64,000 nucleotides of DNA. It comes from Lamprobacter modestohalophilus (GTDB taxonomy: Bacteria; Pseudomonadota; Gammaproteobacteria; Chromatiales; Chromatiaceae). The notes under the pieces are model-generated. The model ran no database searches and had not been told where the DNA came from. It saw only the letters and a program-made list of their open reading frames with translations. The stretch is taken from the NCBI RefSeq assembly GCF_016583905.1, contig NZ_NRRY01000020.1:26784-90783 (forward strand). The letters run 5' to 3'. Positions 18,247 to 27,399 of this stretch are shown here, in pieces. The position numbers were made by a program, and so were the translations under genes. Within the stretch, counting starts at the first letter, position 1, and every line of letters starts with the position of its first letter.

Positions 18247-20321
18247 CGGGCGACCGAGTGCGGCTGCTGGTAAAGGGCGTCGATGGCCGCGGCGAAGCGC
18301 TTCTGCAATACGGATCGCTTCAGCTTCATTGTTGGCGTTAGAGATCCATCCTCGATCGTCCAGGTATCCAGCGTCAGATGCAGTGCGCGCACTCGCGCAT
18401 AGCCGGGGAATCCTGTCAACCGCGCCTCGACTCGGGCCTGAACCGCGGCGACAATGCGCGGATCGGTCAGGCTGCTAGCGGCATCAGCATCAAGGCCGAG
18501 CTCGCTGGAGAGTCGCAGCCAGGGCTCGCGTGACAGCACCAGCACAGCCGCCAGATAGGGGCGACCTTCACCGACGACCATCGCCTGATCCAACAGCGGG
18601 TCCATGGTCAGTGCGTTCTCCATGTCTGCCGGCGGCACCTTCTGGCCGGTCGAGGTGACCAGGATGTCTTTCAGCCGACCGCGGATACCGACATAGCCAT
18701 CGCGAATCTCGGCGACATCGCCGGTGTGCAGCCAGCCGTCGGCGTCGATGGTCTGGGCGGTCGCCTCAGGCTGCTGCCAGTAGCCGAGGCACCGATTCGG
18801 TCCGCGTACATAGAGTTCTTGTTGAGGTCCTAGCCGCAGTTCCACGCCCGGGAGTGGCTTGCCGACCCAGCCCGGGATGAACGTTTCGGGGGTACTGTTG
18901 GAGACCACTGGCGCCGCTTCGGTCAGTCCATAGCCCTCTGTCAGGGGCAGGTCGAGCCCAACGAACAGGCGCGCGACGTTCGCTGATAACGGTGCCCCTC
19001 CGCTCACCGCGACCCGCATCCGACCTCCGAATCGCTCCAGCACGGGTTGGGCGACCAGCCGCCGCAGCAGCCTCCATAGCAGGCGATCGACGATGCCCGG
19101 TGGCGAGCGGCGCCCTTGCGCTGCCTCAAACCGATGCCAGCCTAGTGCTACCGTCTTATCGAACAATAGGCGTTTTGGACCGCGCTCGCCGAGCTTGTCC
19201 TGGATGGCGAGGTAGATCTTGTCGAATAATCGCGGCACCGCCAGCAACACGCTGGGATGAACCTGCGTCAGATCCTCTCGCAATTGGTCGATGGAACGCG
19301 TATAGGCGACGCAAGCGCCGGCCATCATCGGCAGGTAATACCCGACGGTGCGCTCGAAGGCGTGGGCCAAAGGTAGGAAGGATAGGAAGCAATCGCTGGT
19401 CCAGGCCGTGACGCGCGCTTGAATCGCCTCGGCGTTCGACAGGATATTGCGGTGCGTCAGCATCACACCTTTCGGCGGACCGGTGGTTCCGGAGGTGTAG
19501 ACCAGGGTCGCGAGGGCATCCGGACTGATCTCCGGCTGCGCCAGCCCTTGATCCTCTGGAATCTCGGCGCTGTCGGGCAGCCAATCGACGAGGCTGCGGA
19601 GGCGTTGGTCGCGGGCGATGCGGTGCTCGCTGCCAGCATCATCCTGGCTCGGGCGTTGGGTCTTGCTAGTGCTTGTGCTTGTGCGCGTGCTCGGACTCAA
19701 ATCCTGGTTCTGGCTTGGGTTTAGACTTCGGCTGGGGCTAAGACTGGCGTTCAGACTGGCGCTTGCACTCTGGGCCGGACCCTGGGTTATGCGCCGGCAG
19801 AGCACTCGCCGAAGGGCTGGCAGCTCGGCCCCCTGCGACAGCAACGCAGCCCACTGCGCATCGGTGTCCAGTAGCAGCAGACGTGCGCCGGAATCGGTGA
19901 GGATATGCAAGAGATTGCCAGGACTATCGGTGGTGTAGAGCGGCACCGTGACCAGACCGAGACCGAGTGCCGCCTGATCGAAACAGACCCAGTCGACGCC
20001 GTTCGGCAGGCTTAACGCAACGCGCTCACCTGGCCGCAAGCCCTCCGCGGCGAGGCCACGCTGCCAGCGCAACACTCGACGTGCAACATCCTTCCATCGA
20101 TAGTCGCGCCAAGCGCCTTGCTCATGCTGTCGATAGGCCGTCGCCGTAGGCGTTTGCGCAACGCGACAGCGAAACAGCCCGGATAGGGTGCCGGCGGTAT
20201 CGGCCGCGATGGAATCGGTGGCCGCAGCCACCCACTTGCCATGCATCATCGCTCCGAGCCCAGCCTGCGCCTTGACCGGAGTTCGGCGCGAGGCCCGTTC
20301 GTGATCGATCACAGTGTTCAC
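18243..20321 (-). CDS. Long-chain acyl-CoA synthetase (AMP-forming)
   Basis: 692 residues, class I adenylate-forming enzyme of the FadD15/AMP-binding long-chain type. Motifs: LVYTSGTTGPPKGVMLTHRN (P-loop), LPLAHAFERTVGYY, LTEGYGLTEAAPVVS, LHTGDVAEI and GRLKDILVTSTGQKVPP. It activates fatty acids to acyl-AMP and then acyl-CoA. Anomaly: about residues 180-230 hold a Ser-rich insertion with serine at nearly every second position (SASASLNASLSPSRS), encoded by degenerate tandem DNA. The GTG start has GGGAGG upstream. It is first in an operon with the ACP-FAAL-PlsC fusion (4-nt overlap), suggesting delivery of activated acyl chains for lipid remodelling. Confidence 0.92.
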   Translation of the reverse strand: MNTVIDHERASRRTPVKAQAGLGAMMHGKWVAAATDSIAADTAGTLSGLFRCRVAQTPTATAYRQHEQGAWRDYRWKDVARRVLRWQRGLAAEGLRPGERVALSLPNGVDWVCFDQAALGLGLVTVPLYTTDSPGNLLHILTDSGARLLLLDTDAQWAALLSQGAELPALRRVLCRRITQGPAQSASASLNASLSPSRSLNPSQNQDLSPSTRTSTSTSKTQRPSQDDAGSEHRIARDQRLRSLVDWLPDSAEIPEDQGLAQPEISPDALATLVYTSGTTGPPKGVMLTHRNILSNAEAIQARVTAWTSDCFLSFLPLAHAFERTVGYYLPMMAGACVAYTRSIDQLREDLTQVHPSVLLAVPRLFDKIYLAIQDKLGERGPKRLLFDKTVALGWHRFEAAQGRRSPPGIVDRLLWRLLRRLVAQPVLERFGGRMRVAVSGGAPLSANVARLFVGLDLPLTEGYGLTEAAPVVSNSTPETFIPGWVGKPLPGVELRLGPQQELYVRGPNRCLGYWQQPEATAQTIDADGWLHTGDVAEIRDGYVGIRGRLKDILVTSTGQKVPPADMENALTMDPLLDQAMVVGEGRPYLAAVLVLSREPWLRLSSELGLDADAASSLTDPRIVAAVQARVEARLTGFPGYARVRALHLTLDTWTIEDGSLTPTMKLKRSVLQKRFAAAIDALYQQPHSVAR
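19640..19785 (-). repeat. Low-complexity Ser-rich coding tract in the acyl-CoA synthetase gene
   Basis: Degenerate short-period DNA (recurring GCTTG, CTGG and GACT words) encoding SLSPSRSLNPSQNQ and TRTSTSTSK. The frame stays open. It lies between the N-terminal subdomain and the P-loop, where family members usually have a shorter surface loop. Confidence 0.6.
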
Positions 20322-20627
20322 ATCATCCTCCCGAGGACCATGTCGAAGCGTCGTCGGTCGGCGGCGGCAATCGTCCCCTCACAGCAGGGGCAGCAATACT
20401 CGGACGGACCGTTTCGCTTGGTTCTTAGCCCTCACTTCGAGTATAGGATTCTGACGCGCACTTGCAGATTCTGACGGGTACTGGCCGACCTGGGATCAAC
20501 GGGCACCGCCGCAGACTGCAAAGCGGCGCTGACGCAGCCGGGTCGCGGGTGTCCCGGGGGTAGCGCCATCGCGGCCATCAGCGACCTGAGTCGTCCAAAT
20601 GATCCGAGCAGCGTTTGAGCCCGCGGC
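20322..20627. other. Intergenic, upstream of the acyl-activating operon
   Basis: 306 nt between the DUF900 gene stop and the acyl-CoA synthetase start. Apart from the ribosome site next to 20321 it shows no recognisable gene, hairpin or repeat. It presumably holds the promoter of the acyl-activating operon. Confidence 0.5.
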
Positions 20628-21719
20628 TTACAACCGGTAGCAATTGATGTCAGCCGCATACGCCAAGCCGTGGTCAGCCCGACCGCCTTCTAGCGCCAGG
20701 CTGAACAGTGTCTTCAGTGCCGCATTGCGCTGCACTGGTTTGCCGGTGAAATAGTTGTGGGCATTGTCGACGGCCGCGGCCTGCGTGACGTCGATGTAAC
20801 GGGCATTCCGCGCGGTCAGGTTCTTCAGGTGGTGTCCGAGGCGCGGCCCTTGCTCATCGCCCGGCTTGCGCCGTGACCACTGCAGCGCAAAGTCGTTCTC
20901 ATTGATCATGATGAAGAGCCGATTGCGCGTCTGCAGTTGCTCGACCCAGGCCTGATGCTCAGCATTGTTGGCATCGGCGGCGACCAGGGAGATGTTATCG
21001 AAGATCAACTGCTTGGATGCTGCCTGGGTGGGGCGCAGCGCATACTTCAGCAGGTAGTTGCCCATGCTGTGGCAGAGCATGCTCAGGTTGACCTTGCAGT
21101 CGTCGTGCAACAGTTCCGCGAAACGCTCCTGCGCGGCGGACGGATTCTCGCGATGCTCGCCATCGGCCTGCGTCCACAAGTCGTTCTTGCGTGCTTCGGT
21201 CAATTTCAGGTGGAAGAAATGCAGCTTGTCGAGGAATCGGTTCAAGGCATCCATGGAGGCGCGGGCGTCCTGCTTATCGTTCAGATAGGCGGTGGTGCCG
21301 CTGACCAGGCCGCCGCCATTGGCTGGCCAGCTGAAGGGCAGCACGATGACACCGTAGAGCTGCTCGATGTCCTCGGCCGTCTTCACGACATCGATCATGT
21401 CGTTGTTGTAGCCGTGCACATAGACCAGCAGGTGGCGCTGTTGCTGGGTCGCCTGTTGCATGAGTTGGCAGGCAACCCGCAGGCTGCCGTGCCGAACCTG
21501 GCGCTCGTCGATGTCGAGCCGGAAGGTCCGCTTCAGCATCCGGGCCTCCTTCAGGGTCAGCTCATCGGGGACAGGCTCTGCCAGATAGCCGTCGCCCTGT
21601 TTGGTGATTTCGACGATACGCAGCTCGTTCGGACCCTTTGGGTTCGGCCGGGAGCCGAAGAGGTCGAGACCAGGGTAGCGCTTTGGGTTCTTGAGCTCGC
21701 GATTGGTGACGACAAACAT
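20628..21719 (-). CDS. DUF900-type alpha/beta hydrolase
   Basis: About 363 residues. An alpha/beta hydrolase core shows VYVHGYNN (oxyanion region, about residue 100), a nucleophile elbow MLCHSMGNYLLKYAL (G/C-x-S-x-G type), and a late His (TGKP or DNAHNY region). DUF900 proteins are uncharacterised hydrolases, probably esterases or lipases. No signal peptide. The start at 21719 is chosen over 21728 because GGAGG is 9 bases before it and abuts the alternative ATG. It stands alone between the acyl-activating operon and the Mrp operon; a role in lipid turnover is only suggested by the neighbours. Confidence 0.8.
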   Translation of the reverse strand: MFVVTNRELKNPKRYPGLDLFGSRPNPKGPNELRIVEITKQGDGYLAEPVPDELTLKEARMLKRTFRLDIDERQVRHGSLRVACQLMQQATQQQRHLLVYVHGYNNDMIDVVKTAEDIEQLYGVIVLPFSWPANGGGLVSGTTAYLNDKQDARASMDALNRFLDKLHFFHLKLTEARKNDLWTQADGEHRENPSAAQERFAELLHDDCKVNLSMLCHSMGNYLLKYALRPTQAASKQLIFDNISLVAADANNAEHQAWVEQLQTRNRLFIMINENDFALQWSRRKPGDEQGPRLGHHLKNLTARNARYIDVTQAAAVDNAHNYFTGKPVQRNAALKTLFSLALEGGRADHGLAYAADINCYRL

Positions 21720-21805
21720 GATCAACATCCTCCACGACGGGTTGCTGAAACGAAGTGCAGTCGATGCGGAGTGTGGCTGGAAGCTAGTGCGATGAGCGAC
21801 ACGTG

Positions 21806-21847
21806 AGTGACGCGAAAGTGACGCGAAAGTGACGCGAAAGTGACGCG
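21806..21847. repeat. 11-bp tandem repeat, 3.8 copies
   Basis: AGTGACGCGAA repeated three times plus 9 bases, just upstream of the DUF900 gene. Perfect copies; the unit is not divisible by three, as expected for non-coding DNA. Confidence 0.95.
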
Positions 21848-22041
21848 CACTAGATGCTGAGCAGCCGCGCGGCCGTCTCGCTTGAGATGCAGTCTAGCTG
21901 AGGCCATCGGCAATGCCACACCCGCAAGGTCTCGCCCAAGCCGCAGATCTTGCGCATCAGACTCCTGACGTAAACTGCCTGGCAACTGAATCGGTCCAAG
22001 CATCTGCAGTTGATCCGGCGCTCGCTCAGCTCAGGCGCGGG

Positions 22042-23970
22042 TTAAACCTCTAGATCAGGATTAACCTCAAGCCCAGGATTAACCTCCAGATCAGGAGGGG
22101 GCCGCTCCTCGTTGGACTCGGAGCTTGGGGCAGATTGCGATAGCGGGCTTCGCGCAAGGAGTGCGACCAACAAGAGCGCGATGATGCCGATCCAGAGCCC
22201 GCCGGCAACCGGCCAGCGTCGCAGTGCGTCCTCACCGTCGGTGTCGGGCCGCTTGAAGATCCGCTCGAATCTGCCGATCGCGGCCTGATTGATGCGGTGC
22301 TGTAAGGCGTCGATGGGTTGCCAGAGCTGCCGCCACAGGCTGACAACAATCCGGCCGACTGGCCGCGCCAGCACCAGGAGGTCGCCGGCGGGGATCAGCC
22401 CGATCACTGGCGACAGCCAGGCCGGATTGCGCCAGGCGCCGATCGCGACCAGCCCCGCGAAGCTGATGCCCAAGCTGATGGTCAGCCAATCGCCCAGCCA
22501 GCTTGCGGGCTTGCCGAGCGCGAACGGGAACAGGATCACCAGCGCGAGCAACAGCGACCAAGCGATTCCAGGCCAGAGCAGGCCGGGCTGCGGATGGCGT
22601 TTGCTGCGTAGGCCGACCACCCAGAGAAAGCGTGCCATGAGCAAGATCGTGCCCAGCGTGGCAACGGTGACCGCGGCAGCAACCCAGGGCCATTCGGCGC
22701 CCGCTAAGATCGGCTTCAGGGCATACTTCGCAACCGCGCCACTGGTGAAGGGCGCACCGGCCAAGGCCAGCGCAAGGATGATCAAGCCGCCGAGCACCAG
22801 CGGCTGAATGAAGCCAGGTTGGCCTGGCGCCTGCTTGCGCAGCCCAACGCCGAGGAACAGGCCGCCCTTCGCGAGCCCGTGCTGGGCGGCGTAGAGGCTG
22901 ATGGCGGCGACACCGACTGGCGCCAAGCCTGGCTCCATCAGCACCAGCCCCAGACAAAGCATCAACAGACCCATCTTGCTGATGCTGGAGTAGGCCAGGA
23001 TCACCTTGGGGTCTGATTGCACCACGCCAATCGGTAGCGCATAGAACAGCGTGAGCACGCCACCAGCAGCCACCAGCGCACCCCATTCGGGCAGGGCGAT
23101 GGCGCCAACCGGCAAGAAGCGCAGCCAGCCAAGGATCGCGACCTTGATCATGGCGCCGCTGAGCACCGCGCTCGCGGGGATCGGAGCGGCTGGATGCGCC
23201 AGTGGCAGCCAGAGGTGCAGTGGCACCAGCCCGGCCTTGACGCCAAGCCCGACCAGCGCCAGCGCGATGGGCAGGCCGGTGAGTTGGGTCAGATCCTCGG
23301 GCGAGGGCTCGGTCGTGCCGGTCTGCTGCGCAATCATCACCAGTGCAGCAAACAGGCTTACCTCACCGAGCAGCGCCATCACCAGGTAGACCTTGCCGGC
23401 GCGCAGCGCTAACGGGCTGCCATCGTGGACCACCAGCCCATAGGCGGCGAGGCCCATCATGGCAAAGCCGGCATAGAAGCTGAACAGATCCTGGCCGACG
23501 ATGAGCCAGAAGTTACCGGCCATGGTGAGCAGAAACACGGCGTGAAAGCGCCCGACATGCGGGGTGCCGCGAAAGGCGAAGGCGGCATAGATCCCGGCGG
23601 CCAGCCAGAGGATCGCCGTGAACAGCAGGTAGACTTGTGCGGTTGCATCCAGCCCGAGGGCGGTGCCAAGGAACAGCCAGGGCAGCTCTAGCCGGGCGCC
23701 AACGCTCAGGGTCAGGGCGGCGACCAGGGCTGGCAGCGGGCCGAGCATCGGCAAGGTCCAGCGCCAGCGCTCGGTTGCCGCTCGGTTGCCCGTGTGGATG
23801 CCTGGATGAGTGCTTGGGCGAGTGCTTGGGTGAGTGCCTGGCTGAGTGCCCAATGGGGAGCTGTTTCGACTGACTCGCCCCGGTGACTGCCAGCGTCCAC
23901 CTTGGAATGCCGTCGGCCATGCCAAGAGCAACGGCCAGACCCAAGCGAGGAGGAGCAGCCAGAGTGTCAT
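22042..23970 (-). CDS. Mrp/Mbh-type proton-conducting antiporter subunit (fourth D-like)
   Basis: 642 residues, polytopic membrane protein of the proton_antipo_M (NuoL/M/N, MrpA/D) family. The core signature is GLVPLHLWLPLAHPAAPIPA then MIKVAILGWLRF, with conserved Lys and Pro residues for ion translocation; 14 or more hydrophobic segments. Near the N-terminus a 12-bp DNA repeat encodes a THPSTRPSTHPG-like tract in a loop; the extreme C-terminus has the repeat LEVNPGLEVNPDLEV. Closely similar to the gene before it, so a tandem duplicate. Last gene of the Mrp operon, 126 nt after its neighbour. Confidence 0.9.
   Translation of the reverse strand: MTLWLLLLAWVWPLLLAWPTAFQGGRWQSPGRVSRNSSPLGTQPGTHPSTRPSTHPGIHTGNRAATERWRWTLPMLGPLPALVAALTLSVGARLELPWLFLGTALGLDATAQVYLLFTAILWLAAGIYAAFAFRGTPHVGRFHAVFLLTMAGNFWLIVGQDLFSFYAGFAMMGLAAYGLVVHDGSPLALRAGKVYLVMALLGEVSLFAALVMIAQQTGTTEPSPEDLTQLTGLPIALALVGLGVKAGLVPLHLWLPLAHPAAPIPASAVLSGAMIKVAILGWLRFLPVGAIALPEWGALVAAGGVLTLFYALPIGVVQSDPKVILAYSSISKMGLLMLCLGLVLMEPGLAPVGVAAISLYAAQHGLAKGGLFLGVGLRKQAPGQPGFIQPLVLGGLIILALALAGAPFTSGAVAKYALKPILAGAEWPWVAAAVTVATLGTILLMARFLWVVGLRSKRHPQPGLLWPGIAWSLLLALVILFPFALGKPASWLGDWLTISLGISFAGLVAIGAWRNPAWLSPVIGLIPAGDLLVLARPVGRIVVSLWRQLWQPIDALQHRINQAAIGRFERIFKRPDTDGEDALRRWPVAGGLWIGIIALLLVALLARSPLSQSAPSSESNEERPPPDLEVNPGLEVNPDLEV
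22045..22098 (-). repeat. 18-bp tandem repeat at the 3' end of the antiporter gene
   Basis: Three 18-bp units beginning AACCTC and ending near AGGATT, encoding the six-residue repeat DLEVNP at the C-terminus. The stop codon lies just beyond the last unit. In frame (18 = 6 codons). Confidence 0.9.
23797..23856 (-). repeat. 12-bp in-frame tandem repeat in antiporter N-terminal loop
   Basis: Five units of 12 bp (AGTGCTTGGGCG and variants). They encode a Thr-His-Pro-rich tract. The paralogous upstream gene lacks it, so it arose after duplication. Confidence 0.85.
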
Positions 23971-24096
23971 CGAGTCAGCCTCGCGCCTGCAGGACCACAG
24001 GCCGCTGAGTCCGCGAGCGCCGCGACGGGCAGCAGCACCAGGATGCGCCGGCGACAGGCCCGACCCAAGCGCAGACTACGAGCAAGAGCCAGGGCG

Positions 24097-25878
24097 TCAT
24101 CCGGTTGGACCCAGGCTCGAGGCGTCAGGCACTGCTGATCCCGCCAGCATGGCGATCAGCAGCAGAACGAGGATGCCGATCCAGAGTGCGCCGGCGACAG
24201 GCCAGGCCCTGAGTCCGCGTTCGGGATCAGCTGCAGCTGCGCCAAAGAAGCGCTCAAAAAGGGCGACTGCCCGTTGCTGAACCTGCTGTTGCACGCTCAG
24301 CCAGGGCCGGTAGAGGACAGCGCCGATGCGTAACGCCAGGGTCTGGGCTGGCCTTACAAGGACCAGCAGGTCGCCGGCGGGAATCAGGCCGATCAGTGGT
24401 TTCAGCCAACCAGGATTGGCCCAGGCGGCGAGCGCGACCAGAGTACCCAGGACGACCCCAATGCCGACTGGGATGCTGTTCGTCGGCCAGCTCGATGGCT
24501 TGCCAAGCGCAAACGGGAAGATCAACACCAGCAGGACGATGCCGGCCCAGGCGAGCATTGACCATCCGCGTGGCTGAGGTGTGCGGTTGGTCGCTGACAT
24601 AACGGCGATCCACAGAAAGCGTGCCATCAGCAGGGTCGTCGCGACGGCCGCGACGGCAAGCGCCGCTGGCAGCCAGGGCCAGGGCGAATCGGCAATCACC
24701 GGTTTCATCAGATATTTGGTCACGGCGCCGCTGGTGAATGGAGCACTCGCCATGGCCAGCGCGAGCACGGCCAGGCCGATGAGGACTCCAGCGGCGAGCC
24801 AGGTCTTTTGTGCGCCGTCTTGCCGCAAGCCGATGCCGAGGAAGAGCCCGCCCTTGACCAGTGCATGATGGGCGGCAAACAGCGTCAGCGCGACCATCCC
24901 CGCCGGCGCCAGCGAGGGCTCGATCAGCATCAATCCCAGCAGCAGCACCGCGAGACCCATCTTGCTGATACTGGAATAGCCGAGGAGCGTCTTGGCGTCG
25001 GCTTGCACGAGTCCGATCGGCAGCGCATAGAATAGCGAGATCAGGCCCAGCACCGCGATCACTGTGCCCGCCTCGGGCAGGGCGGAGGTGCCGAGCGGCA
25101 GAAACCGCAGCCAGCCCAGCAGCGCCACCTTGATCATCGCGCCGCCGAGCACCGCACTCGCCGGGGTCGGCGCGGCGGCATAGGCGGTTGGTAGCCATAG
25201 ATGCAGCGGAACCAGGCCGGCCTTGACCCCGAGGCCGATGATGATAAAGGTAACCGCGACCGTATCGAGGCTCGCGAGATCCGCCGTGGTTGGAACCGCG
25301 GTGCCGGTCTGTTGTGCGATCAGTAGCATGGCGACGAAGAGGCAGACCTCGCCGATGAGGGTCATCACCAGATAGACGCGGCCGGCCCGCAGTGCCTCGG
25401 TGCGGGCGTCATGGATGATCAGCCCATAGCAGGCCAGCCCCATCAGGGCGAATCCCGCGTAGAAGCTGAACAGATCCTGGCCCAGGATGAGCCACAGATT
25501 ACCGGCCATCGCCAACAGATAGAGGGCATGAAACCGCCGCGCGCGCTCGGGCGTGCGGATGCTCTGAGCGGCGTAGAGGCCGGCGGCCAGCCAGAGGATG
25601 GCGGTGAACAGCAGGAAGACGCGGCTGGTGCCGTCGAGGCCGAGCTGGGTGCCCAAGAAGAGCCAGGGCAGGCTCAGCTCCGCTCCCACCGGAACCATCA
25701 ACGCCGCAGCCAGGGCTGGTAGTGCCGCAATCACCACCAAGCTCGCGCGCCAGGTCGGCAACGCCTCGCCGGTGGCTGCTCGCCCCCAGCTCTGGCCGGG
25801 ACGACGCGTGAGTACCGGCAGATAGGTCAGTGCCAGAAGCAGCGGCCAGATCCAGGCGAGTAGTAGCCAGTCCATCAT
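24097..25878 (-). CDS. Mrp/Mbh-type proton-conducting antiporter subunit (third D-like)
   Basis: 593 residues, proton_antipo_M family. The signature LVPLHLWLPTAYAAAPTPA is followed by MIKVALLGWLRF; SISKMGLAVLLLG and HHALVKGGLFLGIG are the conserved channel helices with Lys/His. It shares long stretches with the following gene (for example GQDLFSFYAGFALMGLA), so the two are tandem paralogs. It may fill the MrpA/NuoL role, but the C-terminal MrpA domains are encoded elsewhere in the operon. 9 nt after the preceding gene. Confidence 0.9.
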   Translation of the reverse strand: MMDWLLLAWIWPLLLALTYLPVLTRRPGQSWGRAATGEALPTWRASLVVIAALPALAAALMVPVGAELSLPWLFLGTQLGLDGTSRVFLLFTAILWLAAGLYAAQSIRTPERARRFHALYLLAMAGNLWLILGQDLFSFYAGFALMGLACYGLIIHDARTEALRAGRVYLVMTLIGEVCLFVAMLLIAQQTGTAVPTTADLASLDTVAVTFIIIGLGVKAGLVPLHLWLPTAYAAAPTPASAVLGGAMIKVALLGWLRFLPLGTSALPEAGTVIAVLGLISLFYALPIGLVQADAKTLLGYSSISKMGLAVLLLGLMLIEPSLAPAGMVALTLFAAHHALVKGGLFLGIGLRQDGAQKTWLAAGVLIGLAVLALAMASAPFTSGAVTKYLMKPVIADSPWPWLPAALAVAAVATTLLMARFLWIAVMSATNRTPQPRGWSMLAWAGIVLLVLIFPFALGKPSSWPTNSIPVGIGVVLGTLVALAAWANPGWLKPLIGLIPAGDLLVLVRPAQTLALRIGAVLYRPWLSVQQQVQQRAVALFERFFGAAAADPERGLRAWPVAGALWIGILVLLLIAMLAGSAVPDASSLGPTG

Positions 25879-25887
25879 CTTATGGCC

Positions 25888-27399
25888 TCAGGGCTGGTAC
25901 TCGCGCCGGGCGATCAGTGTCGCCCACTCGAGCGGACTGAAGGGCGCTGCGGCCAGCAGTCCAGCGATGATGCATAGGGCAGCGGTAATGACCGGTGGCC
26001 AGAGCAGGGCGCCCATGGTCTCGAAACGGCTGTCGAAGACGTGCTCATTGGGCCACTCCTGCGGCGGGTCGCGAAACCACGCCTTATAGAGTATCGGGAG
26101 AAAGTAGGCCGCGTTGAGCAGCGTACTCGCCGCGAGGATCAGCAGGACCCAGTGCTCGCCAGCCTCGACCGCACCCAGACCGAGATACCATTTGCTGACG
26201 AAGCCCGCGATCGGCGGGATACCAATCATGCCGAGTGCACCGACAGAGAAGGCGAGCGTGGTCCAGGGCATGCGGCGGCCGACGCCATCCATCTGGCTGA
26301 CCTTGTGCACGCCCAGGGTCTCGGCATAGTTACCAGCGCAGAAGAACAGCGTGATCTTCATGATGCCCTGATGCACGAGATGGACCATGCCGCCGATGGT
26401 GGCGACGGGACCGAGGATCGAGGCACCCAGAGCGATATAGGACACCTGGCTGACGGTCGAGTAGGCGAGCCGCTTCTTCAATCCATCTTGGGTCAGCGCC
26501 ATGACTGAGCCGTAGACGATGGTGAACGAGGCCATGATGCCGAGGATGGTCAAGAGCCCGAGCTGGGAGGCAAACTCGACGCCGTAGACATCATAGACGA
26601 CGCGCACGATGCCAAAGGCGCCGGCCTTGACCACGGCGACAGCGTGCAGCAATGAGCTCACCGGTGCCGGCGCCACCATCGACTGTGGCAGCCATCCGTG
26701 AAACGGAAAAAGCGCCGCCTTGACACCAAGACCCACCAGCAGAAACAGGAAGATCGCGATCAATTGCGGATGCAGCGCCTCCGGCATCGCCGCCAGAACA
26801 CCGCCTTCGACGAAGTCGACCGGTCCGGTCAGCGAGCGCAGCCAAACCGCGCCGATCAACAGCGCGACGCCGCCAGCCATGGTGTAGGCGAGATAGATCT
26901 TGGCGCCGCGGGTCGCGTCCGGTGTGCCGCGATGCGCGACCAGGGGATAGGTTGCCAGGGTGAGGATCTCGTAGAAGATCACGAAGGTCAGCAGATTACC
27001 GGCCAGCGCGATACCGACAGTGGCCGAGACGCAGAGGCTGAAGAAGCCGAAGAACCGGCTGCGGTTCGGCGAATGCTCCAGGTAGCCGATGGCGTAAATG
27101 GTTGTGACCAGCCAAAGGACCGTGGAGAGCGTGACGAAGAGCACCGAGAGCGCATCGGCGTGCAGCACCAGATCGAGCCCGGGTGCGATGGTGACGCGAC
27201 TCTCGAAGACCACGCCGAGAAAGACGCCCCAAATCAGCACCGCCACCAGCACGAGCTTAATGATCGCCCCAGCCATGTTGAGCACGCCGCGCAGCACATG
27301 GCTTTCCTCCCTGAGCAGAAAGATCAAGGCGCCAGGGACCAGCGAACTCAGTAGGATGGCGGCCGGAAGCAGGGTGGTCCAGGTCAACAGCTGACTCAT
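25888..27399 (-). CDS. Mrp antiporter subunit D-like (second)
   Basis: 503 residues, a typical MrpD/NuoM-size membrane protein. The ion-path motif FPFHGWLPQSMVAPAPVSSL and LHAVAVVKAGAFG are well kept, and SYIALGASILG and HLVHQGIMKITLFF carry the conserved His/Lys. It overlaps the preceding gene by ATGA. It is the most NuoL/MrpD-like of the four because it keeps the SSLLHAVAVVKAG stretch in canonical form. Confidence 0.92.
   Translation of the reverse strand: MSQLLTWTTLLPAAILLSSLVPGALIFLLREESHVLRGVLNMAGAIIKLVLVAVLIWGVFLGVVFESRVTIAPGLDLVLHADALSVLFVTLSTVLWLVTTIYAIGYLEHSPNRSRFFGFFSLCVSATVGIALAGNLLTFVIFYEILTLATYPLVAHRGTPDATRGAKIYLAYTMAGGVALLIGAVWLRSLTGPVDFVEGGVLAAMPEALHPQLIAIFLFLLVGLGVKAALFPFHGWLPQSMVAPAPVSSLLHAVAVVKAGAFGIVRVVYDVYGVEFASQLGLLTILGIMASFTIVYGSVMALTQDGLKKRLAYSTVSQVSYIALGASILGPVATIGGMVHLVHQGIMKITLFFCAGNYAETLGVHKVSQMDGVGRRMPWTTLAFSVGALGMIGIPPIAGFVSKWYLGLGAVEAGEHWVLLILAASTLLNAAYFLPILYKAWFRDPPQEWPNEHVFDSRFETMGALLWPPVITAALCIIAGLLAAAPFSPLEWATLIARREYQP

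Noticed and set aside
20937..21806. 289-codon plus-strand frame
   Set aside because: Antisense to the DUF900 hydrolase with its intact nucleophile elbow.
26698..27354. 218-codon plus-strand frame rich in Gln, Arg and Asp
   Set aside because: Shadow of a membrane-protein gene (mrpD type) on the opposite strand; hydrophobic codons read backwards give such charged products.
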